A stretch of 64,000 bases of DNA from positions 60,968-124,967 of the forward strand of contig NZ_QWFA01000001.1 of NCBI RefSeq assembly GCF_003501885.1, given 5' to 3'. This document shows, in pieces, positions 34,956 to 43,096 of this stretch. The DNA is from Streptomyces globisporus (GTDB lineage Bacteria > Actinomycetota > Actinomycetes > Streptomycetales > Streptomycetaceae). The position numbers and the translations under genes were made by a program. Each line of letters opens with the position of its first letter. The stretch's first letter is position 1. A model generated the notes under the pieces. It did not search any database, was not told the origin of the DNA, and saw nothing but the letters and a program-made list of their open reading frames with translations.

Positions 34956-35636
34956 TCAGGGAGCGACGGACGGCATGACGCCGACCAGGGCGCAAGGGTG
35001 GTTGGGTCGACACTGGACCGCGAGGGTGGTGGAACGGCTCTCCGCGCCACCGGCGGCCGAGCCCTTCCAGCGAATCGACTGCTTGCCGGAGACCGTGACG
35101 GCGTAGACGTACGCCTGGGTGATTGCCCCGGGGTCGTCCTGGAGGGCCTGGGTGAAGGCGTGCGGGAAGTGCCCCTCGTTGATCTTGGCGGTGGCGACCT
35201 GCTTGTTGGCCGCCATCTCCTTCCACAGCACGGCCGAGGGGACCGCCTGGTCGACGGAGGCCGGGTCGGCGTATTTCGACTCCGTGGTCAGCCAGCCGCG
35301 CAGCGCCTTGCGCAGCTCGGGCTGTGAGTACGCGCGGGTGTCGTACGACCACAGCGCTGCTGCGGCGGCCTTGCCGTACGTGATCGGGTCGTGGGTTTTC
35401 GGTGGAACGGGGAGAGCGCGGGGCCGGGTGTGCGGCCCGGACGGTGCCGCGGACGGCGGGGACGCCGTGGGCGAACTCGGCGGTGGCGCGGCAGTGTCGG
35501 AGGGGCTTCGGCCCTCGCGGGTGAGGTAGGCGGCCAGGCCGGCGAGGGCGACGAGGACCGTCAGGATGGCGGTGCCGAGCAGCGCCCGGCGGCGCACGCG
35601 AGATGCGCCGCCGGGGTGGGTGGAGTGCTGAGCCAT
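34956..35636 (-). CDS. VirB8/TcpC-like transfer protein
   Basis: A 226-residue protein from ATG 35,636: a short cytoplasmic start, one membrane anchor (ALLGTAILTVLVALAGLAAY), a Pro/Ser linker and an extracellular domain (ITYGKAAAAALWSYDTRAYS, LRGWLTTESKYADPASVDQA, TQAYVYAVTVSGKQSI). This one-anchor plus NTF2-like domain layout is that of VirB8/TcpC proteins, which organise the channel. The family call rests on topology and position between the DUF6112 and TrbL-like genes. The start shares its A with the upstream stop (TGATG). Confidence 0.65.
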   Translation of the reverse strand: MAQHSTHPGGASRVRRRALLGTAILTVLVALAGLAAYLTREGRSPSDTAAPPPSSPTASPPSAAPSGPHTRPRALPVPPKTHDPITYGKAAAAALWSYDTRAYSQPELRKALRGWLTTESKYADPASVDQAVPSAVLWKEMAANKQVATAKINEGHFPHAFTQALQDDPGAITQAYVYAVTVSGKQSIRWKGSAAGGAESRSTTLAVQCRPNHPCALVGVMPSVAP

Positions 35637-35944
35637 CAGTGGACCTGCGTCCCGAGCGTCGAGAAGAAGGCGACCACGCCGTTGGCCGCGCCGAGCAGAA
35701 GGGCCGCGCCGGCGCTGACCAGCACGCCCTTCTTCCCGTTCGCCTCGGCCTGGTGGCCGCCCGAGTGGTGACCCCAGGCCCACACGCCCGCACTGACGGC
35801 GAGGGCGCCGACCACGGCGATGAGCCCGAAGAGGTTGATCGAGCCCATTACCTGCTTGAGGACGTTGAGGCCAGGGAGCCCGCCCTCGTTCGGCTTGATT
35901 CCGGGGTCGTATGCGAGCTGTATGACCTGGTCAGCGAGATACAT
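35636..35944 (-). CDS. DUF6112 small membrane protein
   Basis: A 102-residue protein from ATG 35,944 (GGAG upstream) with two membrane segments (LFGLIAVVGALAVSAGVWAW and LVSAGAALLLGAANGVVAFF) joined by a basic, His-rich loop. The N-terminus (YDPGIKPNEGGLPGLNVLKQ) is typical of DUF6112. It resembles VirB2/TrbC pilin-like subunits in size and topology and may play that role; this is inference. Confidence 0.75.
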   Translation of the reverse strand: MYLADQVIQLAYDPGIKPNEGGLPGLNVLKQVMGSINLFGLIAVVGALAVSAGVWAWGHHSGGHQAEANGKKGVLVSAGAALLLGAANGVVAFFSTLGTQVH

Positions 35945-36032
35945 GGGAACTCCAGTTTGAATGAACGCACGCCAAAGCCCGGCGGGGCTAACCAGTGGTG
36001 CGAGGGGGAGGCGAGGAGGAGAGGAGCGCCGG

Positions 36033-37154
36033 TCAGACGACTCGGCGGGCCGCGAGAATCCGCGATTTCCAGGACGCGACGGTGGCGATCCGTACGACGT
36101 CACCGGTGTGCGGGGCGTGGACGATCAGGCCCTGCCCGATCGCCATCCCGACGTGTTCCGGTACGGCGGCCGCCCCCTCGGTGAAGAGGAGGTCGCCCGG
36201 CTTGAGGGCATCGAACGAGACGGCCTTGCCGTCCTTGACCTGCGTGTACGTGGTCCGCGTCAGGGTGACCCCGGCGGCCTTGTACGCGCCCTGCATCAGG
36301 GAGGAGCAGTCGCAGCGGCCCATCGGGTTCTTGCCGTGGGAGTCGGTGCAAGTGCCGCCCCACTGATACGGAGTGCCGAGCTGGCCGAGCGCCCACCGGA
36401 TCGCCGTCTGCACCTTCGGCGGCGCGGAGGCGGGAATCTTGTACTCCTCTGGCAACGCGCCCGCCGGGATGGTCCCGAAGTCCGCCCCGTCGCCGTCCGC
36501 CGAACAACCCCCCGCGGAATCGGGAGAGGAGCTGCCGGTGTCGGCAGAGCCGGATGGCGACGGACTCGGCGATGCACCGCCGGCCTTCTGCAGGGCGGTG
36601 GCCAGCGGCTCCCACTTGGCGTACGCCTCGGGGAAGCCCGACTTCTGCACCGCCTGGGCGGCCTGGGTGACAGACAGGGACTGCCACCCGGAGACCTTCT
36701 TGAGCCCCTCGTAGAACTTCGTCGAGGCGTGCACCGGGTCAAGGATCTGGCTGGCCGAGCCCCAGCCCATCGACGGCCGCTGCTGGAAGAGCCCCAGCGA
36801 ATCGCGGTCGCCGTAGGTCAGGTTCCGCAGGCCGCTCTCCTGCAGAGCGGTCGCCAGGGCGACGACCTGCCCTCGGGCGGGGATGTTCATCGCGACGCCC
36901 GTGGCCTGGATCGTCTTGGCATTGGGCACCTGGTCGGCAGGCGCGTCCAAGCCCGGCACGGAGACCGAGCCGTTGTCGCCGCCTTCCAGAATGACCTTCA
37001 CCTGCTTGGCGACGGCGGAGGCGTCCACACCCTGTGAGCCGCCGGTCGAGCACGAGGCCGAGGCGGTCCCGGCACCGATTCCAAGGATCGGCTGCGCCAG
37101 CAGCAGTGGTCCGGCAGCGCACAGACCGACGAGGGCTCCCGTCGTCTTCTTCAC
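36033..37154 (-). CDS. NlpC/P60 cell-wall hydrolase of the transfer system
   Basis: A 373-residue exported protein. The N-terminus is a signal peptide or anchor (MKKTTGALVGLCAAGPLLLA). Residues 85-175 look like a transglycosylase-like unit (LATALQESGLRNLTYGDRDS, LGLFQQRP). After a Ser/Pro linker, residues 250-370 form an NlpC/P60 (C40) domain with the catalytic Cys in GRCDCSSLMQGAYKAAG, the catalytic His in PEHVGMAIGQGLIV and a third polar site in HAPHTGD. It would open peptidoglycan for the channel, the VirB1-like task in Gram-positive systems. It is the first gene of this operon. Confidence 0.85.
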   Translation of the reverse strand: MKKTTGALVGLCAAGPLLLAQPILGIGAGTASASCSTGGSQGVDASAVAKQVKVILEGGDNGSVSVPGLDAPADQVPNAKTIQATGVAMNIPARGQVVALATALQESGLRNLTYGDRDSLGLFQQRPSMGWGSASQILDPVHASTKFYEGLKKVSGWQSLSVTQAAQAVQKSGFPEAYAKWEPLATALQKAGGASPSPSPSGSADTGSSSPDSAGGCSADGDGADFGTIPAGALPEEYKIPASAPPKVQTAIRWALGQLGTPYQWGGTCTDSHGKNPMGRCDCSSLMQGAYKAAGVTLTRTTYTQVKDGKAVSFDALKPGDLLFTEGAAAVPEHVGMAIGQGLIVHAPHTGDVVRIATVASWKSRILAARRVV

Positions 37155-37731
37155 GGCCGCTGCCGCTCAGCGCGACGGCGGTGCGAACCAAATGACAGAG
37201 GTGGGTCGGGGCGCGGGTGTGTCAGGGCATGCTGCATCGCAGCGGCTCCTCGGTGTTCGTAGGAGGCGCGGTGCCGACTTCTCGTGCAAAGCCGTCGGCA
37301 CCGCGCCGATGTGCATCCGCCTCTCGGCGGGCCCGGGTCAGAGGAGTTGGTAGCTCCCGGACGCCGGTTTCAGGTCACGCGCGGCAGCCAGCCGCGCTCG
37401 TAATCTCAGGCAATGCACAGGAGCCTCCTCACGGCACTCGCGGACGATGGGCAACATGCCTCCGACGCTGCTCGATTGGACGGGACAGCACGGATACGCA
37501 CAGCTCAACGGGGGTGGAGCGGCGCTCCCTTCCCGGTGGCACGGCGAGACAGTAGAACGGGATCCCGGCCGCACCAAACGACTGCCGTCCAAGGATCCGA
37601 AGCGGTGAGCCACCTCGTTAGGTGTGGCTGGAATTCGCCGTTAACCTCCGCTGCAACCTCGCACCGGATGCACGCCGTTGAGCGCTGCCCGGAGCAGGTC
37701 AAGACTCCGCCGCGCCCGAGAAGAGGCCCCA
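37155..37731. other. Intergenic region between the transfer operon and the defence island
   Basis: It must contain the promoter of the minus-strand transfer operon and that of the methyltransferase gene. Short frames in all directions show no reliable coding bias. No clear promoter hexamers or operators were found by eye. Confidence 0.4.
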
Positions 37732-38478
37732 ATGAGCTACACGCTGCACCGAGGCGACGCCCTGACCGTCCTGAAGTCCCTCCCGGACGAGAGCGTCCAG
37801 GCGGTGATCACCGATCCGCCGTACAACTCCGGGGGCCGCACCAGCTCCGACCGAACCGGCCGTACCGCCCGCGCCAAGTACGTCACGAGCAACTCGGCGC
37901 ACGACCTCGCCGACTTCCCGGGCGAGAACCGCGACCAGCGCTCCTACCGCTCCTGGCTCACCGAACTCCTCACCGAGGCGTACCGGGCCTCGGCCGAGCA
38001 CGCGGTCGCGATGGTCTTCACCGACTGGCGACAGGAGCCGACCACCTCCGACGCGCTGCAGATGGCGGGGTGGACCTGGAGCGGCACGATTCCGTGGATC
38101 AAGCCGTCCAGCCGGCCCCGCAAGGGCGGACCGAAGCAGGACTCGGAGTTCATCATCTGGGGCGTCAAGGGCTCCCTGGACAACACCCGTGACCTCTACC
38201 TGCCGGGGCACTACATCGCCTCCCAGCCCCGCAAGGGCCGGGTTCACATCACCCAGAAGCCGGTCGAGGTCATGCAGCAGCTCGTCCAGGTTTGCCCCGA
38301 GGGTGGCACCGTCCTCGACCCGTTCACCGGCAGCGGCTCCACCGGGGTCGCGGCCCTGCGCGAGGGACGCCGCTTCGTGGGCGTCGAGCTGTCCGCGCAC
38401 TACGCCGACGTCGCCGAGGAGCGGCTGCGGGCCGAACTGACGAAGGACGAATTCGAGCTGGCCGGACCGGAGGCATGA
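37732..38478 (+). CDS. Amino-type DNA methyltransferase (N6A or N4C), orphan
   Basis: A 248-residue enzyme. The catalytic motif IV DPPY is near residue 29 (AVITDPPYNSGG) and the AdoMet motif I comes last (TVLDPFTGSGSTGVAALREG near residue 200), the beta-class order. LDPFTGSGSTG together with VHITQKPVEVMQQLV is typical of phage and plasmid DNA methyltransferases. The ATG at 37,732 has AAGAGG upstream. No restriction partner adjoins it. It may protect the element during transfer. Confidence 0.85.
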   Translation: MSYTLHRGDALTVLKSLPDESVQAVITDPPYNSGGRTSSDRTGRTARAKYVTSNSAHDLADFPGENRDQRSYRSWLTELLTEAYRASAEHAVAMVFTDWRQEPTTSDALQMAGWTWSGTIPWIKPSSRPRKGGPKQDSEFIIWGVKGSLDNTRDLYLPGHYIASQPRKGRVHITQKPVEVMQQLVQVCPEGGTVLDPFTGSGSTGVAALREGRRFVGVELSAHYADVAEERLRAELTKDEFELAGPEA

Positions 38479-38524
38479 GCGTGAAAGCGAAGAGAGGCCA
38501 GGGTCGGCGGCCCACAGACGCCAG

Positions 38525-38568
38525 AGGGGCGGCTGGAGCATCGACCAACCGATGCACCAGCCGCCCCT
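38525..38568. terminator. Long hairpin terminator
   Basis: A 12-base perfect stem (AGGGGCGGCTGG and CCAGCCGCCCCT) extended, after one mismatch, by GCATCG and CGATGC, giving about 18 paired bases around a short loop. It lies 47 bases after the methyltransferase stop. Confidence 0.85.
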
Positions 38569-38577
38569 CCTGTTACC

Positions 38578-39229
38578 TCAGGCCGCCTCGAGCGCCGCCG
38601 GATCAGCGGCGCCGCCTTCTCCAAGTCGGCCGCCGAGACGACACGGACCTCCAGGTCGCCGGTCCCGAGGTGCCCGATACCGCGCATGTCCCGGGTGAAG
38701 CCCTCCTCCAGCTTGACCGAGTCCGGGGCGTATAGGCCCCGTAGACACTCCGGCGACGAAGTCGCCGGAACACTGTTGCCCGCTCCCGTCCACCAGCAGG
38801 GCACGGAGGGGGGCGGCAGCACAGCCCGTAGCGGTCGACCAGTTCCTTAGGGGCCCGCTGTCCTCGGTTGCGGGCCTCGCGCAGATCCTGTGGGGCATCA
38901 TCTCCTAGCGGACGAGCTGGTGCAGCAGCCGGTAGAACACTTCCGTCCCCGCATTCATCCGCTTGAGGCCGTGGCCTGAGCCTTGAAGATCCCAGGACGT
39001 TGCCGACGGTGATCTCGGTCAGCCTGTGGCCCTTGGCCGCGAGGGTGAGGGCGTTGCTGCAGAAAGCCGCGCTGACGGCGCCCGATCGTACGTCCTCAAC
39101 TGAAGCGCCCAGGTTCCGAAAGCGTTCGAACCCGCGCGGATCGCGGCTACGGGCCATTGCACGGACCAGGGCTCTTGGCGGCTGGCCCTGAGGCCAGCCA
39201 GTCCACCGATGGCAGCAGAAGATCGTCAA
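38578..39229 (-). pseudogene. Decayed genes, one DUF5655-like
   Basis: Protein-like pieces occur in changing frames on the minus strand. The C-terminal part (SVKLEEGFTRDMRGIGHLGT, GDLEVRVVSAADLEKAAPLI, ending with an alanine-rich tail in another frame at 38,578) resembles the end of DUF5655 proteins. Upstream, RFRNLGASVEDVRSGAVSAA, then AKGHRLTEITVGNVLG, and PQDLREARNRGQRAPKELVD in another frame look like parts of one or two further proteins I do not recognise. No continuous frame links them. The region is a decayed piece at the left edge of the island. Confidence 0.5.
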
Positions 39230-39247
39230 CTCGGCATCCCCGAAGCG

Positions 39248-39439
39248 TCAGGTCAAAGAACCTGTGGTCACCAACTCGGTGAGCGCATCCTCTGCCCTAC
39301 GGAGCACGATCCGGCCGTCGCCAGCGCTGTACGCAACGATGCGAGCTCCAGGGTTCAGCCCGGCCTCGGCAAGGACTCCTATGGGAAGCTCGAGTCGGCC
39401 GTCCTCGCCGATCTCCAGTTCAGTTGGTTCGCGCAGCAT
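39248..39439 (-). CDS. AbrB/MazE/SpoVT-like DNA-binding protein
   Basis: A 63-residue protein from ATG 39,439. The sequence ELEIGEDGRLELPIGVLAEA, then GLNPGARIVAYSAGDGRIVL, has the swapped-hairpin AbrB pattern: a strand with G-x-L-x-LP, a short helix, 'G-L-x-PG' and a second strand pair. Such proteins act as antitoxins or local repressors. No toxin-like gene lies beside it; it is divergent from vsr (95 bases apart) and may regulate the island. Confidence 0.7.
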   Translation of the reverse strand: MLREPTELEIGEDGRLELPIGVLAEAGLNPGARIVAYSAGDGRIVLRRAEDALTELVTTGSLT

Positions 39440-39533
39440 GGCAGCAGTCTTCCACAGCACTCGGAGCGAGGCTGGGGCACGGATCTGCGCCCCAGGATCA
39501 GGTCCAAGCCGCATCGGCCATACTTGGGAGTTG

Positions 39534-40028
39534 ATGAACTCGCTGCCTCGAGAGTCGGCCACTGGCGGCTGGTCTCCACCAGATGGATCCTGGGCGTCCT
39601 CCGCTGCGAACCGCCGCAGCATGTTGGGAAACCGGAACCGGGACACCTCCCCGGAGCGTGCGCTGCGCTCCCTCGTCCATGCGGCGGGCCTCCGCTACCG
39701 GGTGGCTGCCAAGCCGCTCCCGAAGATGCGCCGTACAGCGGATCTCGTCTTCCGTCCGGCCCGCGTCGCAGTCTTTGTCGACGGCTGCTTCTGGCACGGA
39801 TGCCCGGAGCACTTCGTGCCGCCGAAAACGAACCCCGACTACTGGCGAGAGAAGATCGGGAGGAACGTGAAGCGCGACAGGGATACGGATGCGCGCCTCG
39901 AGGAAGCTGGGTGGCTCGTCCTCCGGTTCTGGGAGCACGATGCGGTTGAGGAGAGTTGCGCGATCGTCTGCGCTGCGGTCCGATCGCGCCGAGGCGCGGC
40001 GGCACTCCGAGAGGAACAGGAGGAGTAG
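39534..40028 (+). CDS. vsr: Very short patch repair endonuclease (Vsr)
   Basis: A 164-residue protein from ATG 39,534, with GGGAG just upstream. Vsr nicks DNA next to T:G mismatches that arise when 5-methylcytosine deaminates. Visible motifs are RNRDTSPERALRSLVHAAGL near residue 34, the catalytic-site region ADLVFRPARVAVFVDGCFWH near residue 69 with GCPEH after it, PPKTNPDYWREKIGRNVKRD, and RFWEHD near residue 131. All key residues appear present. The N-terminal 30 residues are not part of the family and may be extra. It serves the Dcm at 47,377. Confidence 0.9.
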   Translation: MNSLPRESATGGWSPPDGSWASSAANRRSMLGNRNRDTSPERALRSLVHAAGLRYRVAAKPLPKMRRTADLVFRPARVAVFVDGCFWHGCPEHFVPPKTNPDYWREKIGRNVKRDRDTDARLEEAGWLVLRFWEHDAVEESCAIVCAAVRSRRGAAALREEQEE

Positions 40029-40183
40029 CGACGCCGAGCCCGGGGCCTCTACATGCGGATCCGGCAGGGCCCGGCACGGGGCCCGCCTCCTTCGTCTACC
40101 GTATCGACCAGCGCAGTTGTGATCGCGCTGGCCCGGGTCGAACGCGGCCTGGTGGGGAGCAGTAGGGGTGGGGGCGCCAACGA

Positions 40184-42196
40184 ATGGCAGTCGAACGCAC
40201 GAACCGCGACATCAAGTCGCTCATCGGCCAGATCGCCGACGGGGAGATCATGCTCCCCGAGATCCAGCGGGGCTATGTCTGGCGGGCCTCGCAGGTCGCA
40301 AAGCTCGTGGAGTCGCTGTACCTCGGATATCCGGCTGGGACGCTCCTGCTGTGGAAGACGGACGAGGGAGCCGAGACGCGCACAGCGGCCACAGGATCCA
40401 GTCAGGGGCTTCCCAGCGTCATGCCGCTGTATCTGCTCGACGGGCAGCAGCGACTCACCTCGCTGTACCGCGTCTTCAAGGACCATCCCGCAGCGCAGAT
40501 CGTCTTCAACATCGAGACCGAGGCGTTTCAGAACCAGAGCAACGCCACGCTCAGGAGTTCGAAGTGGGTCAGGGTCTACGACGTCGTCGGTCCTGAGGCC
40601 GACTCGTTCACGCTGCAGATGCAGCTCCGCTCGGCGGGGCTGTCCATCGACAACGCGGAAATTGGGCGCCGCCTCAAGGCACTGGAATCGATCTCGCAGC
40701 GCGACTTCCACATGGAGGTCCTACACGGCTTCGGCTACGAGGAGGTCACCCAGATCTTTGTCCGCGTCAACAGCGGCGGCCGCCCCTTGAAGACGACGGA
40801 CCTTGCGATGGCGACGCTCTCCGCCCGGTCGCCGGGTTTTCTGGGAGAGCTGGAGAAGGAGTCGGCGCGGTGGGCTGACCACGGCTACCGGGCCGTCGAC
40901 ACCAACTTCCTCATCAAGGCGATCACGCTCAGCCTGTCCATCTCCGGCAAGCGAACCTCGTCCGTCTCCAGACTTACGACAGCGAGTCGGGAGTCCGTGG
41001 CGGAGGGCTGGGAGCGGGTGCGCCGCGGACTCGAGCGCGTCGTCCCGCTGCTCTCCGAGCAGCTGCTCGTCCCGACCTCGGCACTCCTTTCATCCGTCTC
41101 GGTCCTGCACCCGCTGATCGTCTTCTATGGCCGGCTGCCTGCCAGCGCCAAGGTAGACCCTGAGGTGGAGAAAGGGCTGCTCTACTGGTTCCTCGCTGCG
41201 TCCGGAAACAACCGCTACGGCGGTGCGACGGACAGCGCCCTGACCCAGGATGTCAACGCCCTTGACTCCGACGAGCCTGTTCGAGCACTCCTCGCCAACC
41301 TGCGCCTGGACGAGAAGGGCTTCCGCGTGAGCGCCCGCGATCTGTCGGGGCGCAACATCCAGAGCCCGTACATCATGCTTTCCTACCTGGCAGCCGCCCA
41401 TTCCGGCGCGGAGGACTGGTGGGCTGGCGGGCCCATCTCCGCCGTTGCAGAAGGGACCGACAAGCTGCAGTACAGCAGCCTGCACCCCGCTGCGCAGCTG
41501 CGGAACCACCCCAACAAGTACTCGTCGGCGGAGATCAACGAGCTGGCGAACATCGTCTTCGTCTCGCCGCAAACGGCCAAAAACATGATCGGGAACCGGT
41601 CTCCCGCCGAGTACATCGGGGAGGTGCAGGCCGACGACCTGGCTGCTCATGCTGTCCCGACGGCTGACCCCCGGGTCTTGGAATTTGACGGGTTCCGGGA
41701 GTTTCTCGTTGCTCGCCGTGCGCTCCTCGCAGGAAGGATCAACGCCCTCCTTGAGCGCTTTCGCCCCTCCTTTATCGATGCGGGGGACGCCAGCAGCGCG
41801 AGCTCCGAGGCGCCCCGCCGGTCGCTTGTCCTGGCCGGGTATGGCGCGGGGAGCCGCACCATGCTGCTCGCCGAGGCACAGGCCGGGACACAGCACTGGG
41901 TCGGCCGGATCGACACCGCTGAACTGGACGCAGCGCTCGACGCTGCTGCAAGCGGACTCGACAGTGACGTCACCGTGGCCGGCGAGAGTGCCCCGCTGGC
42001 GGTCGACGAAGACGGCATCACGCTGCCGGTGGGCCCCTTCCGGCTCCGCGGTACTGCGGACCAGTGGCGGCTGGCCCTTAAGGAAGCCTTCTCGGATGCC
42101 CTGCCTGCAGCCGACTGCCCTGAGCAGGAGTTGCAGGCTTGGGTCGGCGAAGCTGAGGAGTTCCTGCTGACGGACCTCGGTGTCCAGCGGCCGTAA
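40184..42196 (+). CDS. DUF262-domain protein, GmrS-like
   Basis: A 670-residue protein. The N-terminal DUF262 domain has the ParB-like nuclease-fold signature LLDGQQRLTSLYRVF (residues 84-98), preceded by IMLPEIQRGYVWRASQVAKL, and FVRVNSGGRPL (residues 192-202). DUF262 is found in GmrS of the type IV enzyme GmrSD, where it binds NTP, and in BrxU-like nucleases. The C-terminal half has no clear HNH or DUF1524 motif. The last 80 residues resemble a small DUF4357-like module (ITLPVGPFRLRGTADQWRLA), but this is tentative. It follows vsr by 155 bases. Probably the sensor or effector of a modification-aware defence system. Confidence 0.75.
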   Translation: MAVERTNRDIKSLIGQIADGEIMLPEIQRGYVWRASQVAKLVESLYLGYPAGTLLLWKTDEGAETRTAATGSSQGLPSVMPLYLLDGQQRLTSLYRVFKDHPAAQIVFNIETEAFQNQSNATLRSSKWVRVYDVVGPEADSFTLQMQLRSAGLSIDNAEIGRRLKALESISQRDFHMEVLHGFGYEEVTQIFVRVNSGGRPLKTTDLAMATLSARSPGFLGELEKESARWADHGYRAVDTNFLIKAITLSLSISGKRTSSVSRLTTASRESVAEGWERVRRGLERVVPLLSEQLLVPTSALLSSVSVLHPLIVFYGRLPASAKVDPEVEKGLLYWFLAASGNNRYGGATDSALTQDVNALDSDEPVRALLANLRLDEKGFRVSARDLSGRNIQSPYIMLSYLAAAHSGAEDWWAGGPISAVAEGTDKLQYSSLHPAAQLRNHPNKYSSAEINELANIVFVSPQTAKNMIGNRSPAEYIGEVQADDLAAHAVPTADPRVLEFDGFREFLVARRALLAGRINALLERFRPSFIDAGDASSASSEAPRRSLVLAGYGAGSRTMLLAEAQAGTQHWVGRIDTAELDAALDAAASGLDSDVTVAGESAPLAVDEDGITLPVGPFRLRGTADQWRLALKEAFSDALPAADCPEQELQAWVGEAEEFLLTDLGVQRP

Positions 42197-42208
42197 GCGC
42201 CCTCCGAA

Positions 42209-42243
42209 GAAGGCGGGAGCCCTAGCACAGCACTCCCGCCTTC
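42209..42243. terminator. Bidirectional hairpin terminator
   Basis: A perfect 11-base stem (GAAGGCGGGAG and CTCCCGCCTTC) with a 13-base loop between two convergent genes, 12 bases after the stop of the DUF262 gene and touching the stop of the DUF3883 gene. Confidence 0.8.
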
Positions 42244-43096
42244 AGCCGCTCACGCCGCCTCGAAGCATTGCTCCGGCCGTCCCTGCCCCGAGCAAAGGGG
42301 CCAGCCGCGGGATGCCTGGGACGACCGCGTCAGGAGGTACGTCGAGACGACACGCCTCCCACCGCCCGAAAGGGCCCCCGTCCTGCGGAACTTGGGCGCT
42401 GATCCACTCGGCAGAGACGGATGTGACCGCAGCGATCTTGTGGTCCTGCGTGAGGTGTACGGCCACGAGTTGCCATGCCGGGTCGCGGCGCATGGTCTCG
42501 TACTCATGGCGGGACAGATAGAAGGCCAGCCGTCCGCGTCGCACCGTGCTTTTCGCCTCGATATGCAGCGGGTGCCGCCTCGCGTGGACGGCGATGTCGT
42601 ACCCGAAGCCGTCGGAGTATGCGGCGACGTGTTCGATGCGGACGTCAGTGGCCTCGGCTAGGAGCTCGATGAGGGCCAGCTCGCCGGCGCTGCCGATGAG
42701 GGCCCGCGCCTCCGTATCGACCTTGCCCCAGACCGCTCTGACCTGCTCGTACGCCTGGTTCTCAGAGATACCCAGGGCATCGGCGGCCCGCAGGGCGTCC
42801 TCGGGAAGCTCCTCCGGGCCGCGCACGAGGACGTCGGCGTCCTGGAGCCACGGCGCGTCACTGGAGGCCAGAGCGGCGCGGAAGAGGCGCTTGCTTGCTG
42901 CGGCGATGCTGTCCAGATCCGCGAGCAGGCCGGTCTCGCCGAGCCATGTGTAGGCCGCTTCGTACTGAGTGGGGGTGAGGTCGCTGTAGTCGGCGTGGTT
43001 GGTGAACAGCGCGCGGCACCGTGCGGGGCTGGAGTCTGGGAGCCGTTCCAGCCACCGCAGGGCGGCGCGCAGGACGGGGCTAGGCGGGACGGCCAC
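42242..43096 (-). CDS. DUF3883-type PD-(D/E)xK nuclease
   Basis: A 284-residue protein. The N-terminal 130 residues are helical. The C-terminal part has the DUF3883 pattern: an alpha helix with GSAGELALIELL (residues 135-146), then DGFGYDIAVHAR with Asp167, HIEAKST with Glu180 and Lys182, and FYLSRHEYETMRRDPAWQLV. This is the D-x12-E-x-K arrangement of PD-(D/E)xK nucleases. The gene overlaps the helicase gene upstream by 17 bases, so the two are probably translated together. DUF3883 is often fused to helicases or placed beside them in defence loci; likely the nuclease effector. Confidence 0.8.
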   Translation of the reverse strand: MAVPPSPVLRAALRWLERLPDSSPARCRALFTNHADYSDLTPTQYEAAYTWLGETGLLADLDSIAAASKRLFRAALASSDAPWLQDADVLVRGPEELPEDALRAADALGISENQAYEQVRAVWGKVDTEARALIGSAGELALIELLAEATDVRIEHVAAYSDGFGYDIAVHARRHPLHIEAKSTVRRGRLAFYLSRHEYETMRRDPAWQLVAVHLTQDHKIAAVTSVSAEWISAQVPQDGGPFGRWEACRLDVPPDAVVPGIPRLAPLLGAGTAGAMLRGGVSG

